From: an uncultured beta proteobacterium
Lineage (GTDB): Bacteria > Pseudomonadota > Gammaproteobacteria > Burkholderiales > Burkholderiaceae_B
Reading direction: 5' to 3'
DNA length: 54,979 nt
Assembly (NCBI GenBank): GCA_903932425.1
Contig: CAIZGG010000277.1
Span: 1 to 54,979, forward strand
The notes under the pieces are model-generated. The model saw nothing but the letters and a program-made list of their open reading frames with translations. It made no database searches and was not told the DNA's origin. Numbering within the stretch: position 1 is the stretch's first letter; every line of letters starts with the position of its first letter. Shown piece by piece: positions 24,684-33,111 of this stretch. The position numbers and the translations under genes are program-made.

Positions 24684-26147
24684 ATGATCCAGATCCTTAA
24701 AAAAATTCTCGTGAGCGTTTGGGCGCTCACCGTCGTTTGCCAATTTGGCGTTGCTGTCTCGGCACAACCTGCAACGAGTCAGCAACCCAAAAACATCATT
24801 GTGCTGTTCTCGGATGGCGTCACGGGTTCTCAGTGGGAGTTTGGGCGAAAAACGAGTCAACTCATCCGTCAGAAGCCTTTTGTCGTGACCGATGTTGTGA
24901 TGCAACGCGGGCACTTTGGCTTGATGACAAACTATCCCGCAAACTCCTACATCACGGATTCTGCCGCGGCGGCCTCGGCCATGTCTACTGGCTTTAAAGT
25001 TAACAACGGTGCGATTTCAATCACGCCAGACGGTCAACGTCCGGCCACCCTGGCTCAGGTTGCAAAAGCTCAAGGAAAACGTATTGGGCTGATCACGACG
25101 GCCACTGTCTATGATGCAAGTCCAGCTGCTTTTTCTGTGCATAGCCAATCGCGACGGGAGTCTGAAAATATCGTGAATCAGTACCTCGAACTTCAGCCTG
25201 ATTTATTAATGGGTGGCGGTGCCGAGTACTTTTTGCCAAAGGGCCTAAGTGGTGGCAAGCGACAGGACGGTAAAAACATCATTGAGCTTTTTGCATCGAA
25301 GGGCTATCAAATTGCGAGGCAGCCTGAAGACCTTAACACGCTGCGTGGTGATCGCCTGCTAGGTTTGTTTGCAAATGAAGATTTAGATTTTGAAATTGAT
25401 CGTGATCCAAAAGAGCAGCCAAATTTGGCGCAAATGACAGAGGCGGCGCTAAAGGTCTTAACCCACACGAGCCCTGCTGGTACTGGCGCCAGTGGCACAA
25501 GCGGCAATGGATTTTTTCTGTTCGTTGAAAATGAAAATACGGATACGGCAGGTCATCAAAACGATGTCGCCGCACTGATGCGCGATCTTTGGGCCTTTGA
25601 CGACGCAGTGCAGGTCGCGCTTGATTTTCAAAAGCGTAACCCCGATACCTTGCTCATTGTGACCGGTGATCACGAGACAGGCGGATTTTCACCGACCTAT
25701 GCTCGAAAAACAAAGGCTCCTGCCAGTTCAAGTAATGAGATACGCGTAGGAGATCAACAAATTAAAGTTATTGCGAATTTCAAAACCTCGTTGGATGAGC
25801 TTGCGAATAAATTGAAAGTCAAGGCGAAGCAGGGCGCTGATCAAGCCACAATGAGATCTTATTTTGCTGAGCTGGTCAAAGAAGGCTTGCCTGGCTTGGT
25901 GATTGAGCCTGAGCTTGAAAATCTGATTTTCGAAAATCAGGCGACTGATTTGAACTCTTCGTATTTGCCCGGCAACACTCTTGGCCGCTTAATCGCCCGG
26001 CAAACGGGTTTTTATTGGGCCAGCTCAGGGCACACCAATCAGCCCGTCGTCGTGGCTGCGATCGGGCCTGGATCGCAGTTATTTCAAGGCTTTAGCGACA
26101 ATACGGATTTTGCAAAAAAGTTACAGACCTTGCTGGGCGCAAAGTAA
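24684..26147 (+). CDS. Alkaline phosphatase
   Basis: 487 residues, PhoA-type alkaline phosphatase. Signal peptide to about residue 27 (VSAQ). Metal site: D44 (LFSDG); nucleophile S93 in TDSAAAASAMSTG; the phosphate-binding arginine in ASPAAFSVHSQSRRE; E/D/H ligands in VENENTDTAGHQND; GDHETGG; and a C-terminal SSGHTNQ. All key motifs are present. It releases inorganic phosphate from phosphomonoesters in the periplasm. It converges with the metallophosphoesterase-like gene at 26172-27125, 24 bp between stops. No Pho box could be confidently placed upstream in 24548-24683. Confidence 0.93.
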   Translation: MIQILKKILVSVWALTVVCQFGVAVSAQPATSQQPKNIIVLFSDGVTGSQWEFGRKTSQLIRQKPFVVTDVVMQRGHFGLMTNYPANSYITDSAAAASAMSTGFKVNNGAISITPDGQRPATLAQVAKAQGKRIGLITTATVYDASPAAFSVHSQSRRESENIVNQYLELQPDLLMGGGAEYFLPKGLSGGKRQDGKNIIELFASKGYQIARQPEDLNTLRGDRLLGLFANEDLDFEIDRDPKEQPNLAQMTEAALKVLTHTSPAGTGASGTSGNGFFLFVENENTDTAGHQNDVAALMRDLWAFDDAVQVALDFQKRNPDTLLIVTGDHETGGFSPTYARKTKAPASSSNEIRVGDQQIKVIANFKTSLDELANKLKVKAKQGADQATMRSYFAELVKEGLPGLVIEPELENLIFENQATDLNSSYLPGNTLGRLIARQTGFYWASSGHTNQPVVVAAIGPGSQLFQGFSDNTDFAKKLQTLLGAK

Positions 26148-26171
26148 ATAGGTTTGTCAGCAGTTGAGTCT

Positions 26172-27125
26172 CTATGGAACGATGATTTTTTTCACAGAAA
26201 AAGGCGTTGAATGGCCTTCATCAATCGTGATGTTGACCGCCCCAGTTGTTTTTGCACCAGGCACTTCAAGGCGATAGACGTTTTTTAAGACTTGAGACTC
26301 AAGCAAAAATGCTTGATCGAACTCGAAGGTATGGCTATCACCGTGCACAATCAGTACTGAGCCCTTAAATCCCTTGGCAAGAGGCAACAGAGTTTGCTCA
26401 ATCGAAGCATGATAGCCAGTCTTTTCCGCCAAAGCACCAGTGCGCGACATCGTCCGAATCACATCTGCCTGAAAAGCAAACACGAGCGTCTCAATGTTTT
26501 GCTCAGTCGCAACTCGAAACGTCTCTTTTATCCACGCGATGTTGGACTGATCGCGTGCACGAAATTCTCTTTCAGCCTCAGCATTGTTTGGCGCAAAGCG
26601 ATTGTCGCTACCAACAATGTGTAGGGTTGTGAAGAGCGTGTTCGCAAAGCGCCAGCGCTGATTCTCAATATAGGTTGCATAGTCAGGCATCGCCTTGGTC
26701 TGAGTCACCACCGACAAAGGCGTCTGACCCAAAGATGTCGTAAGGTTGAAAAATTGTGCCCTTAGCTTTGTGAGTCGTTCAAGGGGGTCGTAACTGCCAT
26801 TACTTTTGCGACCGCAGTCTGTCCAATCGTTGTCGCCTGGGGTATAGATCAGTGCGCTCTTAAATAAATCAAAGTGTGCGCGTTGGCGCGCAAACTCTTC
26901 ATCAGAGCAACGCGCGCTGCCTTCTTTGAAATCGCCGACATGTATTGAAAACGGTGGACTCAGTGCATTGATCTGCGTGATCAGTAAGCGATATTTTGAG
27001 CCGGCTGAGTCGTCTGAGCCGTAGGGCAGGTCACCGAGGGCGACAAAGCTGAAAGTCTCTGCACGGACCCCAGACTCAAAGGCCAGAAAGGCAGCTAGGC
27101 ACAAAACCCAAGACATCTTTTTCAT
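26172..27125 (-). CDS. Secreted metallophosphoesterase-like protein
   Basis: 317 residues. Signal peptide of about 22 residues (VRAE end). Calcineurin-like pattern: SFVALGDLPYGSDD near residue 26, a GD-HxG-like HVGDFKEGS, and YTPGDNDWTDC, with a late GDSHTFEFDQAF. The classical GDxH, GDxxD and GNHE set is only partly kept: the middle motif is PGDNDW and the last is HGDSH. It therefore belongs to a divergent secreted subgroup. It might hydrolyse phosphodiesters or be a binding protein. Convergent with the alkaline phosphatase, hinting at phosphorus scavenging. Confidence 0.72.
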   Translation of the reverse strand: MKKMSWVLCLAAFLAFESGVRAETFSFVALGDLPYGSDDSAGSKYRLLITQINALSPPFSIHVGDFKEGSARCSDEEFARQRAHFDLFKSALIYTPGDNDWTDCGRKSNGSYDPLERLTKLRAQFFNLTTSLGQTPLSVVTQTKAMPDYATYIENQRWRFANTLFTTLHIVGSDNRFAPNNAEAEREFRARDQSNIAWIKETFRVATEQNIETLVFAFQADVIRTMSRTGALAEKTGYHASIEQTLLPLAKGFKGSVLIVHGDSHTFEFDQAFLLESQVLKNVYRLEVPGAKTTGAVNITIDEGHSTPFSVKKIIVP

Positions 27126-27266
27126 TGCGAACTCTCTTAGTTAGCTGCTACTTGTGCGAAACCATAACATTGTTAGATGTCAATGTTGCGCATTTAACGC
27201 TGTGAGACCTGTACGAAAGACTTTTCATGGCATACCATCTACTGACAACAACAATCCGGAGACACC

Positions 27267-28532
27267 ATGACCATCGATCGTCGTCAATTTATTAAAACAA
27301 CAGCAACCTTGGCTGCGGCATCTGCTGCGGGCCTCGGCGTGACGAGCAATGCATTTGCGCAAAACACCATGAAACAAGCTGAAGATACCTTGCTAAAGGC
27401 TGCTATTGCGGCTGGGGATGTGCCCGGTGCGATTGCAGCAGTCACGACTTCTGACAAAATTCTCTATGAGGGCGCCTTTGGCGAGCGCGTGCTTGGGCAG
27501 GGTGTGCCGATGACCATGGATACGGTGGTGTGGCTCGCTTCGATGACAAAGCCAATCGTTGGTGCGGCGGCGATGAAACTGGTCGAGCAGGGTAAGTTAA
27601 GTCTGGATGAGCCTGCATCGAAATGGTTGCCGCAACTCGGTAACGTCAAAGTTCTGGCGGGTTGGGATGCACAAGGGCAGGCGGTTTTGCGCGCACCTAA
27701 AAGCCCCATCACGCTTCGTCATTTATTGACACACACGGCCGGTTTTACCTACGATATCTGGAATCCAGAGATGGCCAAGTACATGAAGGGCTTAAATATT
27801 CCTCGCGCGGGTTCGGGTAAAAAGGCTGGCCTGGATGTGCCACTCTCGTTTGACCCCGGCACACAGTGGGAGTATGGCATCAACATTGATTGGGCTGGTC
27901 AAGTGATTGAGGCTGGCAGCGGTATGAAGCTCGGTGAATATATCCAAAAAAACATTACTGATCCGCTAGGTATGACTAGTACGTCGTTCAAGATTTCACC
28001 TGAAATGCGCGAGCGAATGGCCAAAGTACATCAGCGAGGCGAAGACGGCAAGTTGACTGTCACTCAAAATGAGACAAATCAGAATCCAGAATTTGAAGCG
28101 GGTGGAGGTGGCCTCTACTCAACGGCGAACGATTACGTCAAGTTCATGCGCATGGTGCTGAACAAAGGCAAGGGTAATAATCAACAAATTCTTAAGCCTG
28201 AAACCGTAGAGCTGATGTCTCAAAATGCAATGGGGCTCTTGCGAGTCAAAATGTTGCCTACGCAAAATAAAGGCGCGTCGCTAGATGCTGAGTTTTTCCC
28301 AGGTGTGCCAAAGACGTGGGGCTTGAGTTTCATGATTAACGAAGCTTTGGCACCCACAGGTCGCTCAGCGGGCAGTTTGGCTTGGGCCGGTTTGGCCAAC
28401 ACCTTTTTTTGGATTGATCCTAAAAAAGATGTGGCTGGTTTGATCTTGATGCAGGTTTTGCCCTTCGTCGATCAGAAGGCGCTTGGCCTGTTCACCAACT
28501 TCGAGAAAACTGCTTACAGCACCTTAGGTTGA
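27267..28532 (+). CDS. Tat-exported serine hydrolase (class C beta-lactamase/esterase fold)
   Basis: 421 residues. Twin-arginine signal DRRQFIK then an Ala-rich stretch to about residue 31, ending NAFAQ. The catalytic SxxK is S92-M-T-K95 in WLASMTKPIVGAAAM; the second motif is probably Y-x-N (EYGINIDWAG); GGGGLYSTANDYVKFM is the family wall of the active site. This is the esterase/carboxypeptidase-like branch rather than a true beta-lactamase. GGAGAC ribosome site. The Bug receptor gene on the opposite strand converges with it (25-bp gap). Substrate unknown, perhaps an ester. Confidence 0.85.
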   Translation: MTIDRRQFIKTTATLAAASAAGLGVTSNAFAQNTMKQAEDTLLKAAIAAGDVPGAIAAVTTSDKILYEGAFGERVLGQGVPMTMDTVVWLASMTKPIVGAAAMKLVEQGKLSLDEPASKWLPQLGNVKVLAGWDAQGQAVLRAPKSPITLRHLLTHTAGFTYDIWNPEMAKYMKGLNIPRAGSGKKAGLDVPLSFDPGTQWEYGINIDWAGQVIEAGSGMKLGEYIQKNITDPLGMTSTSFKISPEMRERMAKVHQRGEDGKLTVTQNETNQNPEFEAGGGGLYSTANDYVKFMRMVLNKGKGNNQQILKPETVELMSQNAMGLLRVKMLPTQNKGASLDAEFFPGVPKTWGLSFMINEALAPTGRSAGSLAWAGLANTFFWIDPKKDVAGLILMQVLPFVDQKALGLFTNFEKTAYSTLG

Positions 28533-28557
28533 GAATGTTTTAAGGTGCAGCCGCGTC

Positions 28558-29553
28558 TTATTCGACTTTGACTTTCATCTCTTTTAAGATCGCGGCCCAC
28601 CTGACGGATTCGGCTTTTATGAAGGCGCCGAACTCCTCAGGTGACGATCCTTTTGGGTCTTGCCCCTGTGCAATCAGGCGCTCTTTGAATTCAGGTTCAT
28701 TTACAGTTTGAGTGACCGCGTTGCTTAATATTTTGAGCACAGCCGTTGGCATGTTTGCCGGGCCAACCAGGCCGTACCACGTTGACATATCGTAGCCAGG
28801 TACGCCCGCTTCGGCAATTGTTGGAATATTTGGTGCCGCAGCTGAGCGGGTCTTTGTGGTGACACCAAGCGCACGCAGCTGACCTTGCTCTGCAAGTGCG
28901 GCACCGGTGGGTAGATTTGGAAACGCTAAGTCAACAGTGCCTGACAAAAGATGAGGCATTAAGCTACCCGCACCCTTATAGGGGATGTGAACCATATCCA
29001 CGCCTGAGAGCTGTTTAAAGAGTTCACCTGACAGGTGCACGGACGAGCCGATACCCGAAGAGGCAAAATTGACTTTCCCGGGGTTGGCGCGACCGTAATC
29101 GATCAATTCTTTGACGGTTTTAAATTTAGAGTTGCCCGGCACGACTAAAACGTTCGGGCCCGATAAAATTTGACCAATTGGCGTGAAATCGTTGACAGGA
29201 TCGTACTTTGCATCTTGATAGATAAGTGGATTGGTGACATGCCCGATTGACGTGTAAAAAATCGTGTAGCCGTCGGGTGGCGAGCGACGAACAAAGTCGG
29301 TGGCCAAATTACCGTTTGCACCCGGTTTGTTTTCCACAATGACCGATTGCCCAAGAATTTTGCTAAACGAATGCGCGATTTGTCTTCCCACTGTGTCAGT
29401 TGAGCCACCAGGAGTGAAGCCAATCACAACGCGGATGGCCTTGTTTGGAAAATCAGTTGTTTGAGCTAGCGCAGCGCCGCTGGTACAGCAGGCAAAGCCT
29501 AGGGCTGTTGCTGCTGGTATAAATTTTTGTAGCATCGAATAAAGCTGGATCAC
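28558..29553 (-). CDS. Bug (TctC-type) periplasmic receptor 3
   Basis: 331 residues from a GTG at 29553 preceded by GGAG; an ATG at 29535 also fits. Signal peptide to ALAQ. Motifs: IRVVIGFTPGGSTDTVGRQI, VENKPGANGNLATDFVRRSP, YDPVNDFTPIGQ and IPYKGAGSLMPHLLSG. Canonical Bug fold, with no transporter membrane subunits nearby. Convergent with the Tat hydrolase at 27267; downstream of an amino-acid permease gene on the same strand (58-bp gap). Confidence 0.93.
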   Translation of the reverse strand: MIQLYSMLQKFIPAATALGFACCTSGAALAQTTDFPNKAIRVVIGFTPGGSTDTVGRQIAHSFSKILGQSVIVENKPGANGNLATDFVRRSPPDGYTIFYTSIGHVTNPLIYQDAKYDPVNDFTPIGQILSGPNVLVVPGNSKFKTVKELIDYGRANPGKVNFASSGIGSSVHLSGELFKQLSGVDMVHIPYKGAGSLMPHLLSGTVDLAFPNLPTGAALAEQGQLRALGVTTKTRSAAAPNIPTIAEAGVPGYDMSTWYGLVGPANMPTAVLKILSNAVTQTVNEPEFKERLIAQGQDPKGSSPEEFGAFIKAESVRWAAILKEMKVKVE

Positions 29554-29610
29554 TTTTTGGTCTCCGCAAGTGACGGGTGTCTGAGCATTGTAGGGTGCGA
29601 AGCGAGTGTA

Positions 29611-30999
29611 TTAGGATTGTAGGGTACGAAGCGCGCGCCCATTGAGATAGAGCGGGATGAAGCCAAGTAACAGTCCCCCGGTGCCGATGACGTTGGTCAA
29701 GGGATCAAACGACACTGCGCTTAAAAGAGCAATGAACACCATGAAGACGGCACTAAATAAAGGCCACCAAACGTGTGTTAACGACTTGACGAACGAGTCC
29801 TTCAGCAAGCTGCGGTAATACCAAGCGCAGGCGAAACCAGCCAGGCTCATGTAAAAGCAAATTTGAAAACCAATCGCCGAGATTGACTTGACGTGAATGT
29901 CTTTAACAGAGGGTAAATAAGACGAAGCGAACAGTAAGAACACGCCAAGCAGCCAGATTGACAGCGTCGCAACCCAGGGTGTTTGCCACTCGGGGTGAAT
30001 GGAGCTGTAGCGTGGGTGTAAAACTCTGTCGCGCGACATCGCAAAAAGCGTACGGCTAAATTGTAGAATTTGGGTTTCGATGGTGCCGATCGTCGATAAG
30101 ATGGTGGACAGCACCGCGAGATAGCTCCAAGGCTGTGGAAACAGCTTGTCGGCAACCGCGTAGAGAACATTTGTATTGGCCTGAGCGATTTCTTCATCGG
30201 TTAAGACAATGAGTACAACGATCACGATGATGATGTAAAAAAGCATTAAGTTCACCATCGACCAGAAAGCGCCTTTGCTCGATGGCAAAGGGGTGCCGCC
30301 CTTGGTCTCTTCACCTAAGTTCATCGTGACATCCCATCCCCAATAAAAGAAGATGGCAGTGAGGGCGCCTGTTGCAAAGGTTTCTGCGCTAAACGAAAAA
30401 GGCGATACCCAGGCAAAAGATGGTATGTGAGCTGGCTTAGACCCGTATTGCAAAAAGGCACCCACAATCAGTGCCAGGACAATACTTGATTCGACGACAG
30501 TCAAAATCAATTGTGCGTAGCTGGCATGCTTGATGCCCTTACTCACCACAATGGTCACTAGCGTAAGCCAAAGCGCCGATACACAGGTGACCCAAGTTGT
30601 CTGTTCAATGGTTGCAGCATCGACCCAGCCCAGTACGGATAAGATTTTTAAGGTTGAAGTTGCAGCCGGGATTGTTGCAGAGACCATGAAGATGACTGAG
30701 GCAACAAGTAGCCCCCATCCTGCAAAAAAACCCCACCTAGGGCCAAACACGGCGCCAACCCACGCATAGGTTGCGCCCGCATGAGGTGCCATTTTGTTTA
30801 GATTAATAAAGGCAAACAAAATACCAAACATGATCAGTCCGCAGTACAGCACACTGCCAACGGACAGGACCCCGACAGAGGCTACGATAACGGCGGTAGT
30901 GACCGCAACGCTAAAAGCAGGAGCCGAACCAGCGACCCCCATCACTGCAGACTCAAGGGTGCCTAAAGAGCCACCGGCTAAACCTTTTTCTTGTGACAT
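29611..30999 (-). CDS. APC-family amino acid/amine permease
   Basis: 462 residues with about twelve hydrophobic helices. N-terminal family sequence GVAGSAPAFSVAVTTAVIVA, then the signature APHAGATYAWVGAVFGP, the sixth-helix stretch FFYWGWDVTMNLGEETKGG and FSRTLFAMSRDRVLHPRY. This is typical of the amino acid-polyamine-organocation superfamily, close to the branch that includes uncharacterised betaproteobacterial transporters. It probably imports an amino acid or amine by proton or sodium symport. It sits between the Bug receptor and a type II dehydroquinase-like gene, all on the minus strand; the AroQ stop is 98 bp upstream of its start. Confidence 0.85.
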   Translation of the reverse strand: MSQEKGLAGGSLGTLESAVMGVAGSAPAFSVAVTTAVIVASVGVLSVGSVLYCGLIMFGILFAFINLNKMAPHAGATYAWVGAVFGPRWGFFAGWGLLVASVIFMVSATIPAATSTLKILSVLGWVDAATIEQTTWVTCVSALWLTLVTIVVSKGIKHASYAQLILTVVESSIVLALIVGAFLQYGSKPAHIPSFAWVSPFSFSAETFATGALTAIFFYWGWDVTMNLGEETKGGTPLPSSKGAFWSMVNLMLFYIIIVIVVLIVLTDEEIAQANTNVLYAVADKLFPQPWSYLAVLSTILSTIGTIETQILQFSRTLFAMSRDRVLHPRYSSIHPEWQTPWVATLSIWLLGVFLLFASSYLPSVKDIHVKSISAIGFQICFYMSLAGFACAWYYRSLLKDSFVKSLTHVWWPLFSAVFMVFIALLSAVSFDPLTNVIGTGGLLLGFIPLYLNGRALRTLQS

Positions 31000-31031
31000 A
31001 TTGCGACCAAGTGATTGCGTTGAACGGGAAG

Positions 31032-31048
31032 TCTACTTTTTTAGTAGA
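31032..31048. other. Small hairpin between permease and AroQ-like genes
   Basis: TCTACT (31032-31037) pairs with AGTAGA (31043-31048) around TTTTT, in the 98-bp gap between the two minus-strand genes. No clear terminator role. Confidence 0.25.
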
Positions 31049-31097
31049 TTGCGCGCCATTAGTCTAGAGGACACCCAAGGGTTTAGTTCGTGGTGTT

Positions 31098-31532
31098 TTA
31101 TTTGCGACGCACTTCTTTTAGCATGGCATCAAGCCCTAAAAAATACGAATGCACACCAAACCCCGCGATGACACCAACACTGACTTCAGCCAGTATTGAG
31201 TGAATACCGCGCCTTTCGATATTAGTCATGTGCACCTCAATATACGGGAAACTGATCGCTCGCAGGCAGTCCCTTAACGCGTAACCCGCGTACAAAAATC
31301 CTGCGGGGTTCATGACCACGCCGTCTACCCCTTCGTCGACTGCTTGATAAAGGCGCTCAATTGCTTCGCCCTCAAGGTGGGTATAGAAGATTTCAAGGTC
31401 GTAGGCATTCATGCGTGCGTGTTCGAGCAACATTTGATCAAGCTCAGCCGCAGTGGTAGTGCCATAAAGCTCGGGTTGTCTGCGCCCAAGATACGACATG
31501 TTGGGGCCTTGTAATACTAATAATTTGGTCAT
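31098..31532 (-). CDS. Type II 3-dehydroquinate dehydratase-like protein (divergent active site)
   Basis: 144 residues, a flavodoxin-like AroQ fold. The family start is clear: LVLQGPNMSYLGRRQPELYG (N11, R18, Y23 equivalents), followed by NPAGFLY and EVHMTNI. Several AroQ catalytic residues differ from the standard enzyme: the THTS histidine is replaced by Tyr81, and the HAREEFRRHS loop that holds the catalytic arginine is three residues shorter here (ERRGIHS). N75 and H101 are kept. It may be a catabolic or altered-specificity relative rather than a shikimate-pathway enzyme. It stands upstream of the APC permease on the same strand; no other aromatic amino acid pathway genes are present. Confidence 0.82.
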   Translation of the reverse strand: MTKLLVLQGPNMSYLGRRQPELYGTTTAAELDQMLLEHARMNAYDLEIFYTHLEGEAIERLYQAVDEGVDGVVMNPAGFLYAGYALRDCLRAISFPYIEVHMTNIERRGIHSILAEVSVGVIAGFGVHSYFLGLDAMLKEVRRK

Positions 31533-31605
31533 GTCACGATCGCCTGATGATGGTGGATTTTTGCCTGTTATAACGCATTTGTAATGGCACTTGATTATTC
31601 GCTCG

Positions 31606-31752
31606 GCAGAATGAGGCTCACTCGGGAGGATGAGGCTGACTCGGCAGAATGAGGCTGACTCGACAGAATGAGGCTAACTCTACAGAATGAGGCTAACTCT
31701 ACAGAATGAGGCTAACTCTACAGAATGAGGCGAACTCGGCAGAATGTGGTTA
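31606..31752. repeat. 19-bp tandem repeat array, eight units
   Basis: The unit CAGAATGAGGCTNACTCNN recurs with an exact 19-bp step; ATG within each unit is at 31611, 31630, 31649, 31668, 31687, 31706, 31725 and 31744. The central three units are identical, the flanks diverge. The array occupies most of the 326-bp gap (31533-31858), and two copies of GCTCAGGCT (31781 and 31803) further along look like decayed relatives. No gene in the gap. Confidence 0.95.
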
Positions 31753-31858
31753 TAAGGCGGCCGGGTTGCTCTTGGACTCTGCTCAGGCTATGCTTGATCC
31801 GCGCTCAGGCTGCGCTGGGGCGTTTGTCCAATAAATAACGATCTGACTGAGGTCTTGT

Positions 31859-32092
31859 ATGAAGAAGAAAATCCTCCTTGCCGCGACTGCAATGTCTTTA
31901 TGTTTTGCTGTGGGCGTAAGCTACGGCCAAGCGGGTCATGCCCAAAAGGCGATTGATCTCTTGAATCAGGCACTCAAAGAGGCCATTCAATGTGGTGGCG
32001 GCGGCGCTGATGGCTCGGGATGTAAAGGCCCACGGGCAGACGCGATCCAATCGATTAAAAGTGCCATTTCTAGTATGCAAAAATCGCTTTAG
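31859..32092 (+). CDS. Small secreted protein, 77 residues
   Basis: Short gene with a good GAGG ribosome site. The signal peptide (MKKKILLAATAMSLCFAVG, to about VSYGQ) is followed by a predicted helix (HAQKAIDLLNQALKEAIQ), a CGGGGADGSGC loop in which two cysteines could form a disulphide, and a second helix (ADAIQSIKSAISSMQKSL). This helix-loop-helix pattern suggests a small periplasmic helical hairpin. No family recognised. Downstream of the 19-bp tandem array. Confidence 0.6.
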   Translation: MKKKILLAATAMSLCFAVGVSYGQAGHAQKAIDLLNQALKEAIQCGGGGADGSGCKGPRADAIQSIKSAISSMQKSL

Positions 32093-32131
32093 AAGCGAGT
32101 GCACGCAGCCCGAAGGCTTTGATCTTGTCGA

Positions 32132-32905
32132 TCATTCGACAGGGTCAAACCAGTTAAAGACACTGAGCCCGCCATCAACGACAAGCTCGGTGCCGGTGAC
32201 ATAGCCAGAAAACCGGTCAATTAACAGGGTGAGGCCCATTGCAGCAACGTCTTGAGCACTACCAAGACGCTGCATCGGAATTTTCAATGCGAGGTCGCCC
32301 GCGGGTTTAAAACCCCCGGCGGCGATCGCGCCCGGGGTCAGGGCGTTAATGCGGATGCCATGCCGTGCCCAAGCTTTTGCCATTTCTTTAACCAGCATCA
32401 ACATTGCAGCTTTGCTTGTTGCGTAATGTGGCAGATTTCTGGGGGTGTGGGCATGTAGTGAAGTCAAGTAGACCATTCGCCCGGCAATGCCCTCCGCAAT
32501 CATGTGCTGGCCTGCCAAACGGGCCAGTTCAAAACCAGACTTCACGTTCACGTGATACATCGCGTCCCAAATTTCGCTAGTGACGGTGCGCCAGGTGTCT
32601 GATTCGCGCCGCGGCGGGGAGGCCGAGTGCACGACCATGTGGATCGAGCCGAAGGCCGCACGTGCTTGGTCCATGACCTGTTGCGCCGATCCTGTAAGAG
32701 CGAGATCGATCACGGCTCCGTTGGCTGAATGCCCCTTGGCCTGCAACTCGGCAAGCGTATCTGCGAGCTTTTGTTGGTCTGTATCGATCAAAAAAACCTT
32801 AGCTCCTTCGGCGGCGACTTCAAAGGCCAGCGCCCGACCGATGCCGTTGCCCGCGCCAGTGATGATTGCGGTTTGATCGCTGAGGTAGGGGCTCTGAAGC
32901 TTCAT
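32132..32905 (-). CDS. Short-chain dehydrogenase/reductase (SDR) 1
   Basis: 257 residues. The ATG at 32905 is preceded by AGGA. Classical SDR: the NAD(P)-binding GAGNGIG (TGxxxGxG type) near residue 16; acidic residue after strand 2 (FLIDTDQQK), favouring NAD(H); catalytic LTSLHAHTPRNLPHYATSK with Y-x-x-x-K; and C-terminal VVDGGLSVF. Probably oxidises a hydroxy compound. Convergent with the small secreted gene and divergent from the amidohydrolase gene (206-bp gap). Substrate unknown. Confidence 0.9.
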   Translation of the reverse strand: MKLQSPYLSDQTAIITGAGNGIGRALAFEVAAEGAKVFLIDTDQQKLADTLAELQAKGHSANGAVIDLALTGSAQQVMDQARAAFGSIHMVVHSASPPRRESDTWRTVTSEIWDAMYHVNVKSGFELARLAGQHMIAEGIAGRMVYLTSLHAHTPRNLPHYATSKAAMLMLVKEMAKAWARHGIRINALTPGAIAAGGFKPAGDLALKIPMQRLGSAQDVAAMGLTLLIDRFSGYVTGTELVVDGGLSVFNWFDPVE

Positions 32906-33111
32906 GCATGATCCTGTCATTTTTTGGATGTTGGCAAGCAAGTTGTATAGGTCAAGTTAATATAGACGAGTTACACCTTCTCAGCTTGACTTTACCCCAA
33001 GAGTAAAGCGTTCTATGCAGAGATTTGGCGGCAACAGTCCTGCGGCACAGCACTGGCGCGATGAGCCGTTTGGTTGAACGTCCGAAGTTTGAATTGTTCT
33101 TGAGTTGAAAT

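Noticed and set aside
27267-28532. Beta-lactamase resistance gene
   Set aside because: SxxK is present but the motif set and length fit the esterase/carboxypeptidase-like branch; no resistance context.
31606-31752. Possible CRISPR array
   Set aside because: Units are directly adjacent with no unique spacers, are only 19 bp long, and no cas genes are present.
32098-32125. AGCC-CGAA-GGCT mini hairpin after the 77-residue gene as terminator
   Set aside because: A four-base-pair stem with a mixed tail is too weak.
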